A stretch of 32,857 bases of DNA from Bdellovibrio sp. CG22_combo_CG10-13_8_21_14_all_39_27 (GTDB lineage Bacteria > Bdellovibrionota > Bacteriovoracia > Bacteriovoracales > Bacteriovoracaceae), in assembly GCA_002786715.1 (NCBI GenBank), contig PCTW01000023.1, forward strand, positions 1,244 through 34,100, written 5' to 3'. The stretch's first letter is position 1; each line of letters starts with the position of its first letter. The translations under genes and the position numbers were made by a program. Of this stretch, positions 1 to 8,644 are shown in pieces. Below the pieces are notes generated by a model. It did not search any database. It was given only the letters and a program-made list of their open reading frames with translations, and was not told the origin of the DNA.

Positions 1-714
1 TTGTTAACTGATTCCAGCTTTCAAATCAATACCAGCGATATGAGGAAAAGATTTGAGAATTCCATGCAGGCGGTTAGTTCTCAGATCGCTCAATGGGTTT
101 TGACGAGATCAATTGTAATCAATTCTCATAACTATCAAGTGGTAAGAGAAGATATTATGGCCTTGCGTGAAGTTAAAGATAAATTTAAAACGGCCAATGT
201 TGAGAGAATATTTAAAGAATTATTAAATTACGACGATTCTCGAATGAATAATGATTTTGCAAATGCCATTGCTGGTAATATTTCAATACAACCTCAAGAT
301 ACTAATCATCTCGCCAATTATTACAAATCGTTAGAAAGTGTTCGCCAAAATGTACTCTCTATTGAAGCAGATAAGCTTTTAATAAAGAATATACTATTCC
401 TACTTTTTCCAGATGAGTTGCTAGAGGATGATTTTGTAAGAGCATTTTTAAATGGTGATAATGGAATTATTGGAAAAGAGCAGCTCTACTCAAAAGCCTT
501 ACAAAATGAGGGATATAATTATAATTTTAGAAGTTTATATGAGGGGAGAATCCTTGACTCTGGTGATCAAAAGGATTGGTTGGATCAAAGGATCGATATA
601 TTCAGCTCAGAAATCAAAAGATTAATTCAGAATCATAAAGTAGATTCGAACCCACTTCCAGCTCCGCTTAGAGACATGGAAATTCAATTTACTAACGTAG
701 GTGACTTACTATGA
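1..714 (+). CDS. Hypothetical protein, probably 5'-partial
   Basis: The frame is open from the first base. The apparent TTG start lies at the window edge, so the gene may begin upstream. The visible 237 residues are hydrophilic, rich in Asn, Asp, Lys and Leu, and mostly helical in appearance. I see no signal peptide, membrane segment or motif I recognise. The stop codon overlaps the start of the next gene by four bases (ATGA at 711-714), so the two are probably translationally coupled and may act together. The neighbour is a secreted ankyrin protein, which does not itself reveal a function here. Function unknown. Confidence 0.75.
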   Translation: MLTDSSFQINTSDMRKRFENSMQAVSSQIAQWVLTRSIVINSHNYQVVREDIMALREVKDKFKTANVERIFKELLNYDDSRMNNDFANAIAGNISIQPQDTNHLANYYKSLESVRQNVLSIEADKLLIKNILFLLFPDELLEDDFVRAFLNGDNGIIGKEQLYSKALQNEGYNYNFRSLYEGRILDSGDQKDWLDQRIDIFSSEIKRLIQNHKVDSNPLPAPLRDMEIQFTNVGDLL

Positions 715-1862
715 ATTTAAAATTGGTAACTTTTTTAATCTCTTTTATTTCCTTAAGTGCATTTGCTGATCTTCCAACTGAATGTGGCCCCCTATTTCAA
801 GATAATATTAATTTGGTTGCAACAGACATAAACGCTTACACTGCAAAAATGTCCCAATTGGAGACATCCCATTTGGAAGCTCTAAATTCATGCCTCATCG
901 TAAGAATGGCGCAGCAACAAAATTTTTTCAATGAGAAGGCTTTTGAAAACTTAGTTTCACTAGGAGTTGCATTAGATGACTTAGGACCTGGTGGTAACTT
1001 GTATACTCATATTGGACCCTTTTGGGCCTATGGCCGTACGCGATCGATCATGAGTGAATCTAGTCGTTCTCAAATTTTTAGCAAGCTTGTGCTAAGTTTA
1101 GCAAAGGCTACTGATTCTCAACATTACAGAGTCTTAAGAGTCTTTATTGATTCAATTCAAACCCTCGATTTAGATGAACTCTATAAAATGGTTAACGGCG
1201 GTTTAAAAATTAAATTTAGTAATGAATTCTTGTCTTCTTTTCAAAATATTTCTTCTGTTATTGAATCACTTGGTTTGGGGTTATTTCAAAATTATGATTC
1301 AAACTTAAAAGAGAAATCTCAGTTGATCTTTGATTTCTTTGCCCAAAAAGGAATAAATGCTAACTATAAAACAGCCATGTCAAAAAGCCCTTTTGACCTT
1401 TGCAATAAGATGAATTATGACAATAATAAAGTATACTTATTAAAATTGGCGAAACTCGTGCTTGAGCAAGGAGGAGACCCAAAATTTCGTTTAGAGAATG
1501 GTTTTCAACCATATGAAGATGCTGTTGATAATAATATGCCTGAATTGGTTGATCTCTATGATTCGATCATCAATGAGCAATCACAGGATGGTGGTTTAAA
1601 CGATAATTGGTTTAATAGCGCAAAAAATGGTGATCTTGAAATTTTGAAAAGCTTATTAGATAAAGTTGATATTAATATACAAAATGACCTTGGTGAAACG
1701 GCTCTCATCGTTGCTGCATCTATGGGGCAACTCGAAGTTGTAAAATGCCTTATCCAAAATGGGGCAGATAAAGATGTCACAGATATGTTTGGATCCTCAG
1801 CCTATGATATGGCAAAACTCAATGGCCATATTCTCGTTGTTCAATATTTCGAAAAATTATAG
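711..1862 (+). CDS. Secreted ankyrin-repeat protein
   Basis: The 383-residue product starts with a signal peptide (Lys at position 4, hydrophobic core, SAFA-D cleavage near residue 19), so it should leave the cytoplasm. The C-terminal 90 residues carry ankyrin repeats: the stretch around residues 305-380 contains GDLEILKSLL, then GETALIVAASMGQLEVVKCLIQ and a final partial repeat ending in NGHILVVQYF. The middle is helical and may hold degenerate repeats, for example near residues 230-290. Ankyrin repeats bind proteins, and the partner is unknown. The start overlaps the previous stop by four bases. A weak hairpin follows the stop. Confidence 0.85.
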   Translation: MNLKLVTFLISFISLSAFADLPTECGPLFQDNINLVATDINAYTAKMSQLETSHLEALNSCLIVRMAQQQNFFNEKAFENLVSLGVALDDLGPGGNLYTHIGPFWAYGRTRSIMSESSRSQIFSKLVLSLAKATDSQHYRVLRVFIDSIQTLDLDELYKMVNGGLKIKFSNEFLSSFQNISSVIESLGLGLFQNYDSNLKEKSQLIFDFFAQKGINANYKTAMSKSPFDLCNKMNYDNNKVYLLKLAKLVLEQGGDPKFRLENGFQPYEDAVDNNMPELVDLYDSIINEQSQDGGLNDNWFNSAKNGDLEILKSLLDKVDINIQNDLGETALIVAASMGQLEVVKCLIQNGADKDVTDMFGSSAYDMAKLNGHILVVQYFEKL

Positions 1863-1872
1863 CTAAGGAACT

Positions 1873-1906
1873 AGCACAAGGGCCATTATCATAAGATTTT
1901 TGTGCT
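1873..1906 (+). terminator. Possible weak hairpin terminator
   Basis: AGCACAA (1873-1879) pairs with TTGTGCT (1900-1906) across a 20-base loop, followed by a moderately T-rich stretch. It lies between the ankyrin gene and the convergent SET-domain gene. The long loop and broken T-run make this a weak call. Confidence 0.3.
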
Positions 1907-1937
1907 TGCTTCATTTTTCAACTAGATAGAATCGTTC

Positions 1938-2525
1938 CTATTTGGGTTTCTGGTCGTTCACAGAGAGATATTTATTTTTATCCCCATCAAGATAGAGAGT
2001 GAGTTGCTGTAAAATATCCTCAGGGATAAGAGACCAAAGGGGCTGAGCAACTGAGCGAGTCTTTCCTAAAGCTTCTGTAATTTGAAGATCCCAATTGCGA
2101 GCGCATTCTTCAAAATTGGCGATATCGATGCCATTGCGACAATTCTTTTTTTCACATGAAAAAATCATGTGATGACCAGTGGAGATTACTCCGTAGTCGG
2201 TAGTAATTTCCTCGCCTTTTTGAATATCGCTAACGGCAATATCAAACCCGTACCCGGTTGTGAGGGTGTTGGGCCAGCAACAATGGTTCATGTATTTTCC
2301 AAAATCCCAACAAAGAACGAGTTTTCCCTCTGGGGAATTGTAGGCGTACTTATCTAAGACTGTTCTATAGGGTTCTGTTTTAAATTTGGGATTATCGGGA
2401 TCGAGGATTATATCGAGTTGATCGTTGACGAATGTGATCGTACCCTTTGGAATAAATTCTTTTGCAAATAGCCCATAGCCTTTTTCATTCGATACCCAAC
2501 GAAGCAGAGCAGTTGAAATGAGCAT
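1938..2525 (-). CDS. SET-domain protein (putative protein lysine methyltransferase)
   Basis: This 195-residue protein carries the hallmarks of the SET domain, which moves a methyl group from S-adenosylmethionine to a lysine. GYGLFAKEFIPKGT at residues 17-30 matches the N-terminal GxG motif. NHCCWPN at 80-86 matches the NHSCxPN pseudoknot motif, with Cys replacing Ser. KGEEITTDYG at 103-112 matches the second motif with its catalytic-site Tyr. Cys124 and Cys129 resemble a reduced post-SET region. No signal peptide is seen, so it is probably cytoplasmic. A GAGGA ribosome binding site lies 8 bases before the ATG. The substrate is unknown; bacterial SET proteins may act on own proteins or on host proteins. 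Confidence 0.85.
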   Translation of the reverse strand: MLISTALLRWVSNEKGYGLFAKEFIPKGTITFVNDQLDIILDPDNPKFKTEPYRTVLDKYAYNSPEGKLVLCWDFGKYMNHCCWPNTLTTGYGFDIAVSDIQKGEEITTDYGVISTGHHMIFSCEKKNCRNGIDIANFEECARNWDLQITEALGKTRSVAQPLWSLIPEDILQQLTLYLDGDKNKYLSVNDQKPK

Positions 2526-2649
2526 GCAAAAAATCCTCTATTTTTTCAATTCTGATTCTGCTCAAAGACAAAAGCAAGAGGAAAATATTGGAAGTCTCAT
2601 TAAAGGCTGATATTCTAAAATTACAACTTTATTAATTCGGAGATTTTTA

Positions 2650-2988
2650 ATAATTACTCCAATCATCATTTGCTTTTTCGCCTTCCTTTCCTACAGCACC
2701 TATAACTACATCAGTTATCAAGAGAGCATACGTAATCACAGTAACTTTTATATCTACGGCCTGATTTTAGCGATCCTGTCGAATTTACTATGGTTATATG
2801 GAGTTAAAATACTGAATAACAAAGTGCAAATCTTTTGGTTGGGTATTTCCTTTGATGTCATAGTAACAATAAGTTCTATCCTCATTCCGGTTTTATTTTT
2901 TGGGCTTCGGTTTAATAAGATCACATGGGTAGGAATTGCGTTACTATTGTTAGGTATTTTCTTAATTAAAGAGTTTGGGGTTGATTGA
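2650..2988 (+). CDS. Small multi-pass membrane protein, SMR/DMT-like, no canonical start codon
   Basis: An open frame ending at TGA 2986-2988 encodes about 112 residues with four strongly hydrophobic segments. The pattern resembles the small multidrug resistance/DMT fold, including a C-terminal stretch LFFGLRFNKITWVGIALLLL, which is typical of that group. No ATG, GTG or TTG occurs in frame between the upstream stop (2608-2610) and the first membrane segment. A GGAG at 2639-2642 sits 7 bases before ATA 2650 and 10 before ATT 2653, which could be rare starts. The alternatives are a mutated start or a fragment. The Lys/Ile-rich coding pattern continues right to the ribosome site, so I favour a real gene. 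Confidence 0.5.
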   Translation: MITPIIICFFAFLSYSTYNYISYQESIRNHSNFYIYGLILAILSNLLWLYGVKILNNKVQIFWLGISFDVIVTISSILIPVLFFGLRFNKITWVGIALLLLGIFLIKEFGVD

Positions 2989-3018
2989 CCCATTTGGACT
3001 CAATATTTAGAGGCCGCT

Positions 3019-4242
3019 ATGAAAGTAAGTGAAAAATGTATACTCCCATGTGGGGCTGTTCTGCCAAATCGATTGGCCAAGTCGGCGATGAGCGAGAATA
3101 TGGCAAATCCAGTTTTCTATCCCGGTCAAGCATTCTACCAAGCTTATAAAACTTGGGTCGAAGGAGGGACTGGTCTTTGCATCTCTGGCAATGTGATGAT
3201 TGATTCCAGATATCTTGGTGAAGCGAATAATGTTGTCATTGAAAAAGGCTTGGATAACAGTTTAGAGCTCAAGCATTGGGCCAGCGCTACCCAGAATTCA
3301 CAGGCTCATATTTGGATTCAGCTAAACCATCCGGGAAAGCAAACCCCAAAATTTTTAACTAAAGAGCCGGTGGCTCCCTCTTCTTTGGCACTCATTCCAC
3401 CGCTGGATAAAATGTTCAACAAGCCCCGTGAGCTCACTGAATCTGAGATTCTTGATATCATTGAACGTTTTGGATACGCCGCTAAAGTAGTTAAAGAGTC
3501 TGGATTTCAAGGTGTGCAAATTCACGGTGCGCACGGATACCTAGTGTCACAATTCTTATCTTCTCGTCATAATCAGCGCAAGGATCAATGGGGAGGACCC
3601 ATTGAGAATCGAATGAGATTCGTCCAAGAAGTTTATAAAGAAATCAGAAAAAATGTAGGTCCAAGCTTTCCGATTGGGATCAAATTAAATTCTGCAGATT
3701 TCGGCAAAGGGGGATTTACACATGAAGAGGCAGTCTTGGTCGCAAAATCGTTATCGGACTTAGGTATTGATCTGATAGAACTCTCGGGAGGCTCTTACGA
3801 AGCCCCCGTAATGACTGGAGCAAAAATAAAAGAGAGCACTCAAAAAAGAGAAGCCTATTTTTTAGAATACGCGGCTGCGATAAAAAAAGTTATTAAATGT
3901 CCTTTGATGGTTACAGGTGGATTTCGAACTGGAGAATTTATTCATACAGCTTTAGAAGAAGGCAATCTTGACATTGTAGGTCTTGGGCGCGCGCTCTGCT
4001 TGAATCCTGAATTTAGTAAACAGGTTATGGCCGGTGAAAAAGTGGTGAGTGACGTACATCCTCTTTCCAGTGGATTTAAAGTTGTTGATGCCATTTTTCC
4101 CTTAGAGATCATTTGGTACACGATGCAAATTCATCGTATGGGAGCTGGAAAAAGACCAAAACCTAAAGCAGGTGTTTATAGTTCCATTCTTCATTCGGCG
4201 ATGGATATCGGTGTTCAAAGCATAAAAAGAGTTCGATCTTAA
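3019..4242 (+). CDS. Old Yellow Enzyme-family NADH:flavin oxidoreductase
   Basis: The 407-residue product is an FMN-dependent TIM-barrel ene-reductase of the Old Yellow Enzyme/2,4-dienoyl-CoA reductase N-domain type, which reduces activated C=C bonds with NAD(P)H. Visible family marks are NRLAKSAM near residue 17, QLNHPGKQ at 101-108 (flavin contact), and HGAHGYLVSQFLSSRHNQR from residue 169 with the substrate-binding His pair. These are followed by the DQWGGPIENRMRF motif and a late TGGFRT phosphate-binding loop near residue 299. It lacks the Fe-S and FAD domains of the larger dienoyl-CoA reductases. It heads a likely operon: a GGAG site and the next ATG follow 10 bases after its stop. The natural substrate cannot be told. 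Confidence 0.92.
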   Translation: MKVSEKCILPCGAVLPNRLAKSAMSENMANPVFYPGQAFYQAYKTWVEGGTGLCISGNVMIDSRYLGEANNVVIEKGLDNSLELKHWASATQNSQAHIWIQLNHPGKQTPKFLTKEPVAPSSLALIPPLDKMFNKPRELTESEILDIIERFGYAAKVVKESGFQGVQIHGAHGYLVSQFLSSRHNQRKDQWGGPIENRMRFVQEVYKEIRKNVGPSFPIGIKLNSADFGKGGFTHEEAVLVAKSLSDLGIDLIELSGGSYEAPVMTGAKIKESTQKREAYFLEYAAAIKKVIKCPLMVTGGFRTGEFIHTALEEGNLDIVGLGRALCLNPEFSKQVMAGEKVVSDVHPLSSGFKVVDAIFPLEIIWYTMQIHRMGAGKRPKPKAGVYSSILHSAMDIGVQSIKRVRS

Positions 4243-4252
4243 AGGAGATTTA

Positions 4253-4789
4253 ATGCAACAAATGAATGTCATGTATCTGACGATCTATGAGCTAAGCTTA
4301 TCTTTAGTTTTCTCCCTCATCACAACTTATTTTGCGACCGTCTTTATGAATAAGTTTGTCCTTTCAAAGCCAGTTGAATGGTTTATTAAGGAAAAACATA
4401 AGTCAGGATGTCTGATTAGTGGAGCCCTAATTTTAAGTGTTCTCTATTTAGTAAGAGGAAGCATTTCCGAATCTACGACGGCCTTACAAAGTTTGCTTAT
4501 CTCTCACAACGGATTCTCGTTGAAAATCTTGGGAATTGCCTTTATCTATTTTCTGGTCTTTTATACGATGACTTTTTTCATCAGCTTCGTGATTCTTTTT
4601 TTAATCTCAGAAATTTACAGAAAAATGATGGCTCCAATTGATTTTGATATTGAAATTGAAAAGAAAGATAATCTCGGTCTTTCCATGTTTCTCGTTTGCA
4701 TTCTTTTTAGCATTATTCTTTTTATAGAAAAACCTTTAAACCATTTTATTGGAAGTTTGGTCTTTCACGAATATCTCGATAAACTATAA
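4253..4789 (+). CDS. Four-helix integral membrane protein (DUF350-like?)
   Basis: This 178-residue protein has about four transmembrane segments, near residues 10-32, 52-70, 92-120 and 142-162. The second half, with EIEKKDNLGLSMFLV before the last helix, resembles the membrane-dipping pattern of DUF350 proteins, and the first half could be a divergent copy. That resemblance is by eye only. A strong AAAGGAG site precedes the ATG, and its stop shares one base with the ATG of the next gene (TAATG at 4787-4791), so it is coupled to the secreted transglutaminase-like protein. It could anchor or export something for that partner. Function unknown. Confidence 0.7.
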   Translation: MQQMNVMYLTIYELSLSLVFSLITTYFATVFMNKFVLSKPVEWFIKEKHKSGCLISGALILSVLYLVRGSISESTTALQSLLISHNGFSLKILGIAFIYFLVFYTMTFFISFVILFLISEIYRKMMAPIDFDIEIEKKDNLGLSMFLVCILFSIILFIEKPLNHFIGSLVFHEYLDKL

Positions 4790-5820
4790 TGAAGAAAGTT
4801 TTATACATTTCTCTATTGATAAGCTCTTCTTCAATGGCGATTGAGCCAATGGAGTATGCTAAAAAACCAGACATCACGACTAAAAGTGAAGTCGTAGGTG
4901 ATATGATCTATTTCAATATGGGGTTTAAAGACTTAAACGGTGAGTATCAAGAATGGATCTGGAATGATGACTACCGCAAGTTGTCTGAGAAATCGCGCCA
5001 CTTTGGCCTTCCTATACGCGATCCCAATGATTTGAAATTTTATGATAGTGAATTACCAAGTGCTTTGTACCAGCATCATCCGGAATTGGGAGTTATTCCC
5101 GACTACAGCGCCCTCGTCTCATTTTATTATGATTCTGTAACACCTCTTTATAATTCGTGGAATACTTATGTTACAAAGCATGGACTTGATGAAAGGCAGT
5201 CTCTTGAATTGCTCCTGCGCTTTTTTCAAGATTATCCCTATGGAGTTCCGCCAGATGTGATCGACAATCGACTCGTGAAAGGTCTTTTTGTTCCTCCTTT
5301 GGCCCTACAAAATGGATGGGCCGATTGTGATTCAAAGTCTCTCTTTATGGCTACGGTTCTTGCACACAGTTCCGTGTTTAAAAATAAAGTGGCAATGATT
5401 TTAGTTCCAGGACATGCCTTTTTAGGTATTGAAATTCGCTCTCAGGTTTATGATGAAAAATATGAGTATCGAAATCGCTACTTTGTTGTTGCTGAGCCTA
5501 CAGGACTTAGTCGAACTCCTTTGGGTCGCAAAAATTCTCCTTATTCAAGATTAATTGGAATTGTCCCTATATCATCATCAATATCATCGGAACCTTCAAC
5601 TGGCACATCTGCTCCAACATTGGCGAAAGAACTTACTAATAAAGATTGTCCTGATGGCGGACTATTGCTGGATTATTTTTCTAAACTCGAAAATGCCAGA
5701 ATTCAAATGTGTGGTATTCGAGTAAACGGTCAGTTTGTTAAGCATGGACCTGAAGTTCGCTATAATGATCAAGGCCAAGTCATTTCCAAAAGTATCTTCA
5801 AGAATGGGACTAAACTTTAG
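4789..5820 (+). CDS. Secreted transglutaminase-like cysteine protein with MORN/YwqK-like tail
   Basis: A short signal peptide (residues 1-17, ending SSSSMA) is followed by about 320 residues. The middle has a transglutaminase/papain-like triad: Cys180 in GWADCDSKS, His209 in PGHAFLG, and Glu236 in VVAEPTG. The ADCDSKS context is typical of transglutaminase-like peptidases and amidases. The last 40 residues have the form GxFVKHGPEVRYNDQGQV, a MORN/YwqK-type repeat. It is the last gene of the operon from 3019 and ends exactly where the convergent ABC permease gene ends. It probably acts in the periplasm on protein or peptidoglycan cross-links, but the substrate is unknown. Confidence 0.75.
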   Translation: MKKVLYISLLISSSSMAIEPMEYAKKPDITTKSEVVGDMIYFNMGFKDLNGEYQEWIWNDDYRKLSEKSRHFGLPIRDPNDLKFYDSELPSALYQHHPELGVIPDYSALVSFYYDSVTPLYNSWNTYVTKHGLDERQSLELLLRFFQDYPYGVPPDVIDNRLVKGLFVPPLALQNGWADCDSKSLFMATVLAHSSVFKNKVAMILVPGHAFLGIEIRSQVYDEKYEYRNRYFVVAEPTGLSRTPLGRKNSPYSRLIGIVPISSSISSEPSTGTSAPTLAKELTNKDCPDGGLLLDYFSKLENARIQMCGIRVNGQFVKHGPEVRYNDQGQVISKSIFKNGTKL

Positions 5821-7524
5821 TTAAGGGGCTTTTGATCTTTGTTGTGCTGAATTTTCAAAAGCTTCCGGTTCAAAATAAACTTTAGGATTACTAATATACT
5901 CAATACTATCCATTCCTGCGGCATTGATGGGATTTCTTGCCAAATAGAATCTTGGACATTTTATCTGTTGTGAGTATGAAAGCTCGTTAAATTGTTTGAT
6001 AAATTCAGAGCTGTCACCGGGGCAATCAACTTTTTTAAAAGAAAAATTTTTGGCACTTAGTTGATAAAGCTCATCTATTTTTGCCAGGGCTCCTTGATAA
6101 AGGGAAATTGTAATGAATAAACTTTGATACTCTAATGGCTCTTTATTACTGGCTGCTTTGATAAGTGAGTCTGTGAGATCGTAGGTCGGGTAATAACGAG
6201 AAAGGATTAATCCACAATATCTTGGCATCGGTTGATCTGCATTTAAAAAAATTTTAATTTCATCTTCAGAGAGTTTTTTATGACTAACATGCCAGCAAAG
6301 ATCGTAATTAAAGTATTTATACTTTAGCGAGTAGTCGTTTAGAAATTTAATGGCTTTAGTGTTCTCAAAATGACTAAAGTTAATATACTTTAATTTTTCC
6401 GTAAAATGGTAGCTCGCTTTATCTGACATGAACTCAGCGAGATCAACCTGATTTGCATCTAGCTGATAAATAATTTTCTGATCTTGTTTAAAAGTGTCAA
6501 AATTCTTTTTCTGATAGGGAGCCTTTAAAATACTTTTTAAAAGACGTGTGGGATCTTGACCATCAACGGCCAATAAGAGATCGATATCAACATTGTTTGA
6601 TGAAGATTTATTAAGTTCATCTTGTAATTCTTGTTCAATGCTTGGAGCAAAAAGACCAAGGTAATGATAGGCATCTATTCTTTTCAAAATTGGGTTCTGA
6701 CTGTCGAGTGAGTAATTATAGGTCATGATAGCAAATGTTGAATTTGAGATGATGACATAAGCTAGAATTGAATAAAGAATTATCTTTGCGCGTTTTGATT
6801 CATCAATAATCGTTACACAAGTCGATTTCCAAATCGCAGCGGACATTAAGGAAATAACAAAAATAATGTTCATTGGTGAAAACAACTTATCGATTTGCAT
6901 CGCAAATAAGAGTAATACAAATGCCACTCCTAATAGAATTTGAATGCTTCGTTGCTTATCAGGATTAAATCTTAGATTTTGATTATTTAATTGCGTAAAA
7001 ACATTGATCTGACGAGTATTCTGAATAGAAATACTAATGCCAAGGATTAATAGAATACAGGCATTGAGTCCCGCCAAAACTTGAACATTTAATTTTGCAT
7101 AGGCATTACTCAGCCCAGTCACAATATCTGAAAAACTAAATTCAATTGTACTTGGCCAATCTAAATGGAATGTTTTGTATGAAATAAAGTAACTAATAAA
7201 TGCTAGAACAATAATTGATATAAAAAATGCAAAGTAGGAGTAAATAGAAATAAGGAGATTAATTCCAATTAATTTTAATTTACTATAAGGTAAACTAAGC
7301 ATCCAACTAATATTTGTACCCATAATTTGCTTTGAGTAGACCAAGCTTAAAATGATTCCGATAAATGTATAGAGACTTATTACTGATGCATATATATCTT
7401 CGGGTTTAGGATTAAAAAGAATGATTAAACCTAAGTTAATAATTATGGTTAGTGTAAGAGCTTTTCCAATCCCTATGTTAATATATTTCATAAATGGCAA
7501 GATGAGCTTCATAAGCTTATTCAT
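5821..7524 (-). CDS. ABC transporter permease (ABC-2-like) with large soluble domain
   Basis: The 567-residue protein begins with about six hydrophobic segments over residues 15-255 (for example 20-37, 45-62, 75-110, 150-165, 195-250). About 310 mostly hydrophilic residues follow, with helical TPR-like spacing. It lies directly downstream of the ATPase gene and overlaps it by 8 bases, so the two form one exporter. The soluble tail, rich in Tyr, Lys and Asp, is unusual for an ABC-2 permease and may be periplasmic or cytoplasmic. Gene order (ATPase first, then permease) resembles the YtrB/EcsA class. The cargo is unknown. It ends base-to-base with the convergent gene at 5820. Confidence 0.8.
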   Translation of the reverse strand: MNKLMKLILPFMKYINIGIGKALTLTIIINLGLIILFNPKPEDIYASVISLYTFIGIILSLVYSKQIMGTNISWMLSLPYSKLKLIGINLLISIYSYFAFFISIIVLAFISYFISYKTFHLDWPSTIEFSFSDIVTGLSNAYAKLNVQVLAGLNACILLILGISISIQNTRQINVFTQLNNQNLRFNPDKQRSIQILLGVAFVLLLFAMQIDKLFSPMNIIFVISLMSAAIWKSTCVTIIDESKRAKIILYSILAYVIISNSTFAIMTYNYSLDSQNPILKRIDAYHYLGLFAPSIEQELQDELNKSSSNNVDIDLLLAVDGQDPTRLLKSILKAPYQKKNFDTFKQDQKIIYQLDANQVDLAEFMSDKASYHFTEKLKYINFSHFENTKAIKFLNDYSLKYKYFNYDLCWHVSHKKLSEDEIKIFLNADQPMPRYCGLILSRYYPTYDLTDSLIKAASNKEPLEYQSLFITISLYQGALAKIDELYQLSAKNFSFKKVDCPGDSSEFIKQFNELSYSQQIKCPRFYLARNPINAAGMDSIEYISNPKVYFEPEAFENSAQQRSKAP

Positions 7525-8380
7525 TGGCGAATTCTCCCTCCGTTAAGAAAATGAAGACTTCTCCAAGATTCGGACCTGAATGATCGATAAAAGCTTTCAT
7601 GCTTTCTGAGAGATAGCGAGGCTCTATAAGATAATTGTTTTGTTCAAGTCCATCGAGCCCCAGGCTAAAAAGGGCTGGATGATGTGGAACAGGTTTGGTG
7701 TCTTGATCTTTAAGCTTGATGAAAGATTTAAAAAGCTCTGATTTTTTTCCCTGGTAGAGAAGGCGTTTATCTTTAATGATAATCAAATCAGTTGTTTCTT
7801 TGTGGACTTCAGTAATAATGTTTGTGGTCAGTACTACTGTGCCACCAGATTTGGTAATCTTTGCCATCTCTGTAAGAAAAAAAGCTCGGGCCTTATAGTC
7901 GAGCACGGAGGTGATTTCATCGACAAAAAGCAATTTTGGTTTTTGCGCCAACGCAACGAGAAGAAATAGTTGCATCTTTTGGCCCCTGGAGTAATCATTG
8001 AATTTTTTACTTAAATCTAGCTTGCGATGATTATTTAAGTATTCAAAGTATTCCTGGTCCCAATCATCAAACTGAGTAGCATAGGTTTCAATAAATGTTT
8101 TAACATTGAGTCCAAGTCCGATACTCATATTCTCACTGACATAGGCAATTTGCGATCGCTTTTCTTTTAAATCCTCACCTAATGGAACTCCAAAGATTTC
8201 AGCTTCGCTCTTATCTTTAGTAACACGACCAGAAAGGACGTTTAATAAGGTCGACTTTCCGGAACCATTGAGACCCAACACTGTATAGAAGCGACCTTCT
8301 TCAATATTGAAAGAGGCATTTTCGATAACAAGGTTTTGCCAATACCGCTTGTAGATATTCAGCGCTTTTATAATCGTCAT
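7517..8380 (-). CDS. ABC transporter ATP-binding protein
   Basis: This 287-residue ATPase has Walker A GLNGSGKST at residues 36-44, signature YSRGQK at 130-135 and Walker B KLLFVDE at 149-155 with catalytic Glu155. A D-loop SVLD follows. Two positions depart from the classical consensus. The Q-loop reads YVSE, with Glu rather than Gln, which is common in the YtrB/EcsA-like group. The switch-histidine position reads TTNII, with Asn187 in place of His. The C-terminal 70 residues are an extension after the nucleotide domain. It drives the permease encoded just downstream with an 8-base overlap. Confidence 0.9.
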   Translation of the reverse strand: MTIIKALNIYKRYWQNLVIENASFNIEEGRFYTVLGLNGSGKSTLLNVLSGRVTKDKSEAEIFGVPLGEDLKEKRSQIAYVSENMSIGLGLNVKTFIETYATQFDDWDQEYFEYLNNHRKLDLSKKFNDYSRGQKMQLFLLVALAQKPKLLFVDEITSVLDYKARAFFLTEMAKITKSGGTVVLTTNIITEVHKETTDLIIIKDKRLLYQGKKSELFKSFIKLKDQDTKPVPHHPALFSLGLDGLEQNNYLIEPRYLSESMKAFIDHSGPNLGEVFIFLTEGEFANE

Positions 8381-8588
8381 AAGAGGACTCTATTTTAAAG
8401 GACACTTCACTTTATGCTCATGATATTTCACATCGGTTGATTTAAAGGGGTAGATAACTGAAATTATGTAGGTTAAGAAGATTTTAACTATTGGATGACT
8501 GCCCATTTCTTGAGTGTTTAATGATTAGACTCCGACTATTTATTCAACAAATGAGTTTTTCTAACCCCTCAAAATGACATAAAAAAAG

Positions 8589-8604
8589 TGGCACTACCTT
8601 TGCT
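8589..8604 (+). promoter_or_regulatory. Sigma-54 (-24/-12) promoter
   Basis: The site TGGCACTACCTTTGCT matches the sigma-54 consensus TGGCAYR-N4-TTGCW at all but the R position, with exact -24 GG to -12 GC spacing. Transcription would start about 8615, with the ATG at 8645 and an AAGGGGAG ribosome site between. The 200 bases upstream would hold activator sites. Two similar blocks in inverted orientation, TTTAAAGGGGTAGA near 8440 and CTAACCCCTCAAA near 8560, are candidates. Confidence 0.7.
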
Positions 8605-8644
8605 TATTAGTTCTGTAATTAAGTATTAAAAAGGGGAGTTCACT

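Noticed and set aside
2754-2993. Minus-strand ORF of 79 codons
   Set aside because: It is the reverse of the better-coded small membrane protein on the plus strand, whose hydrophobic pattern and ribosome site make more sense.
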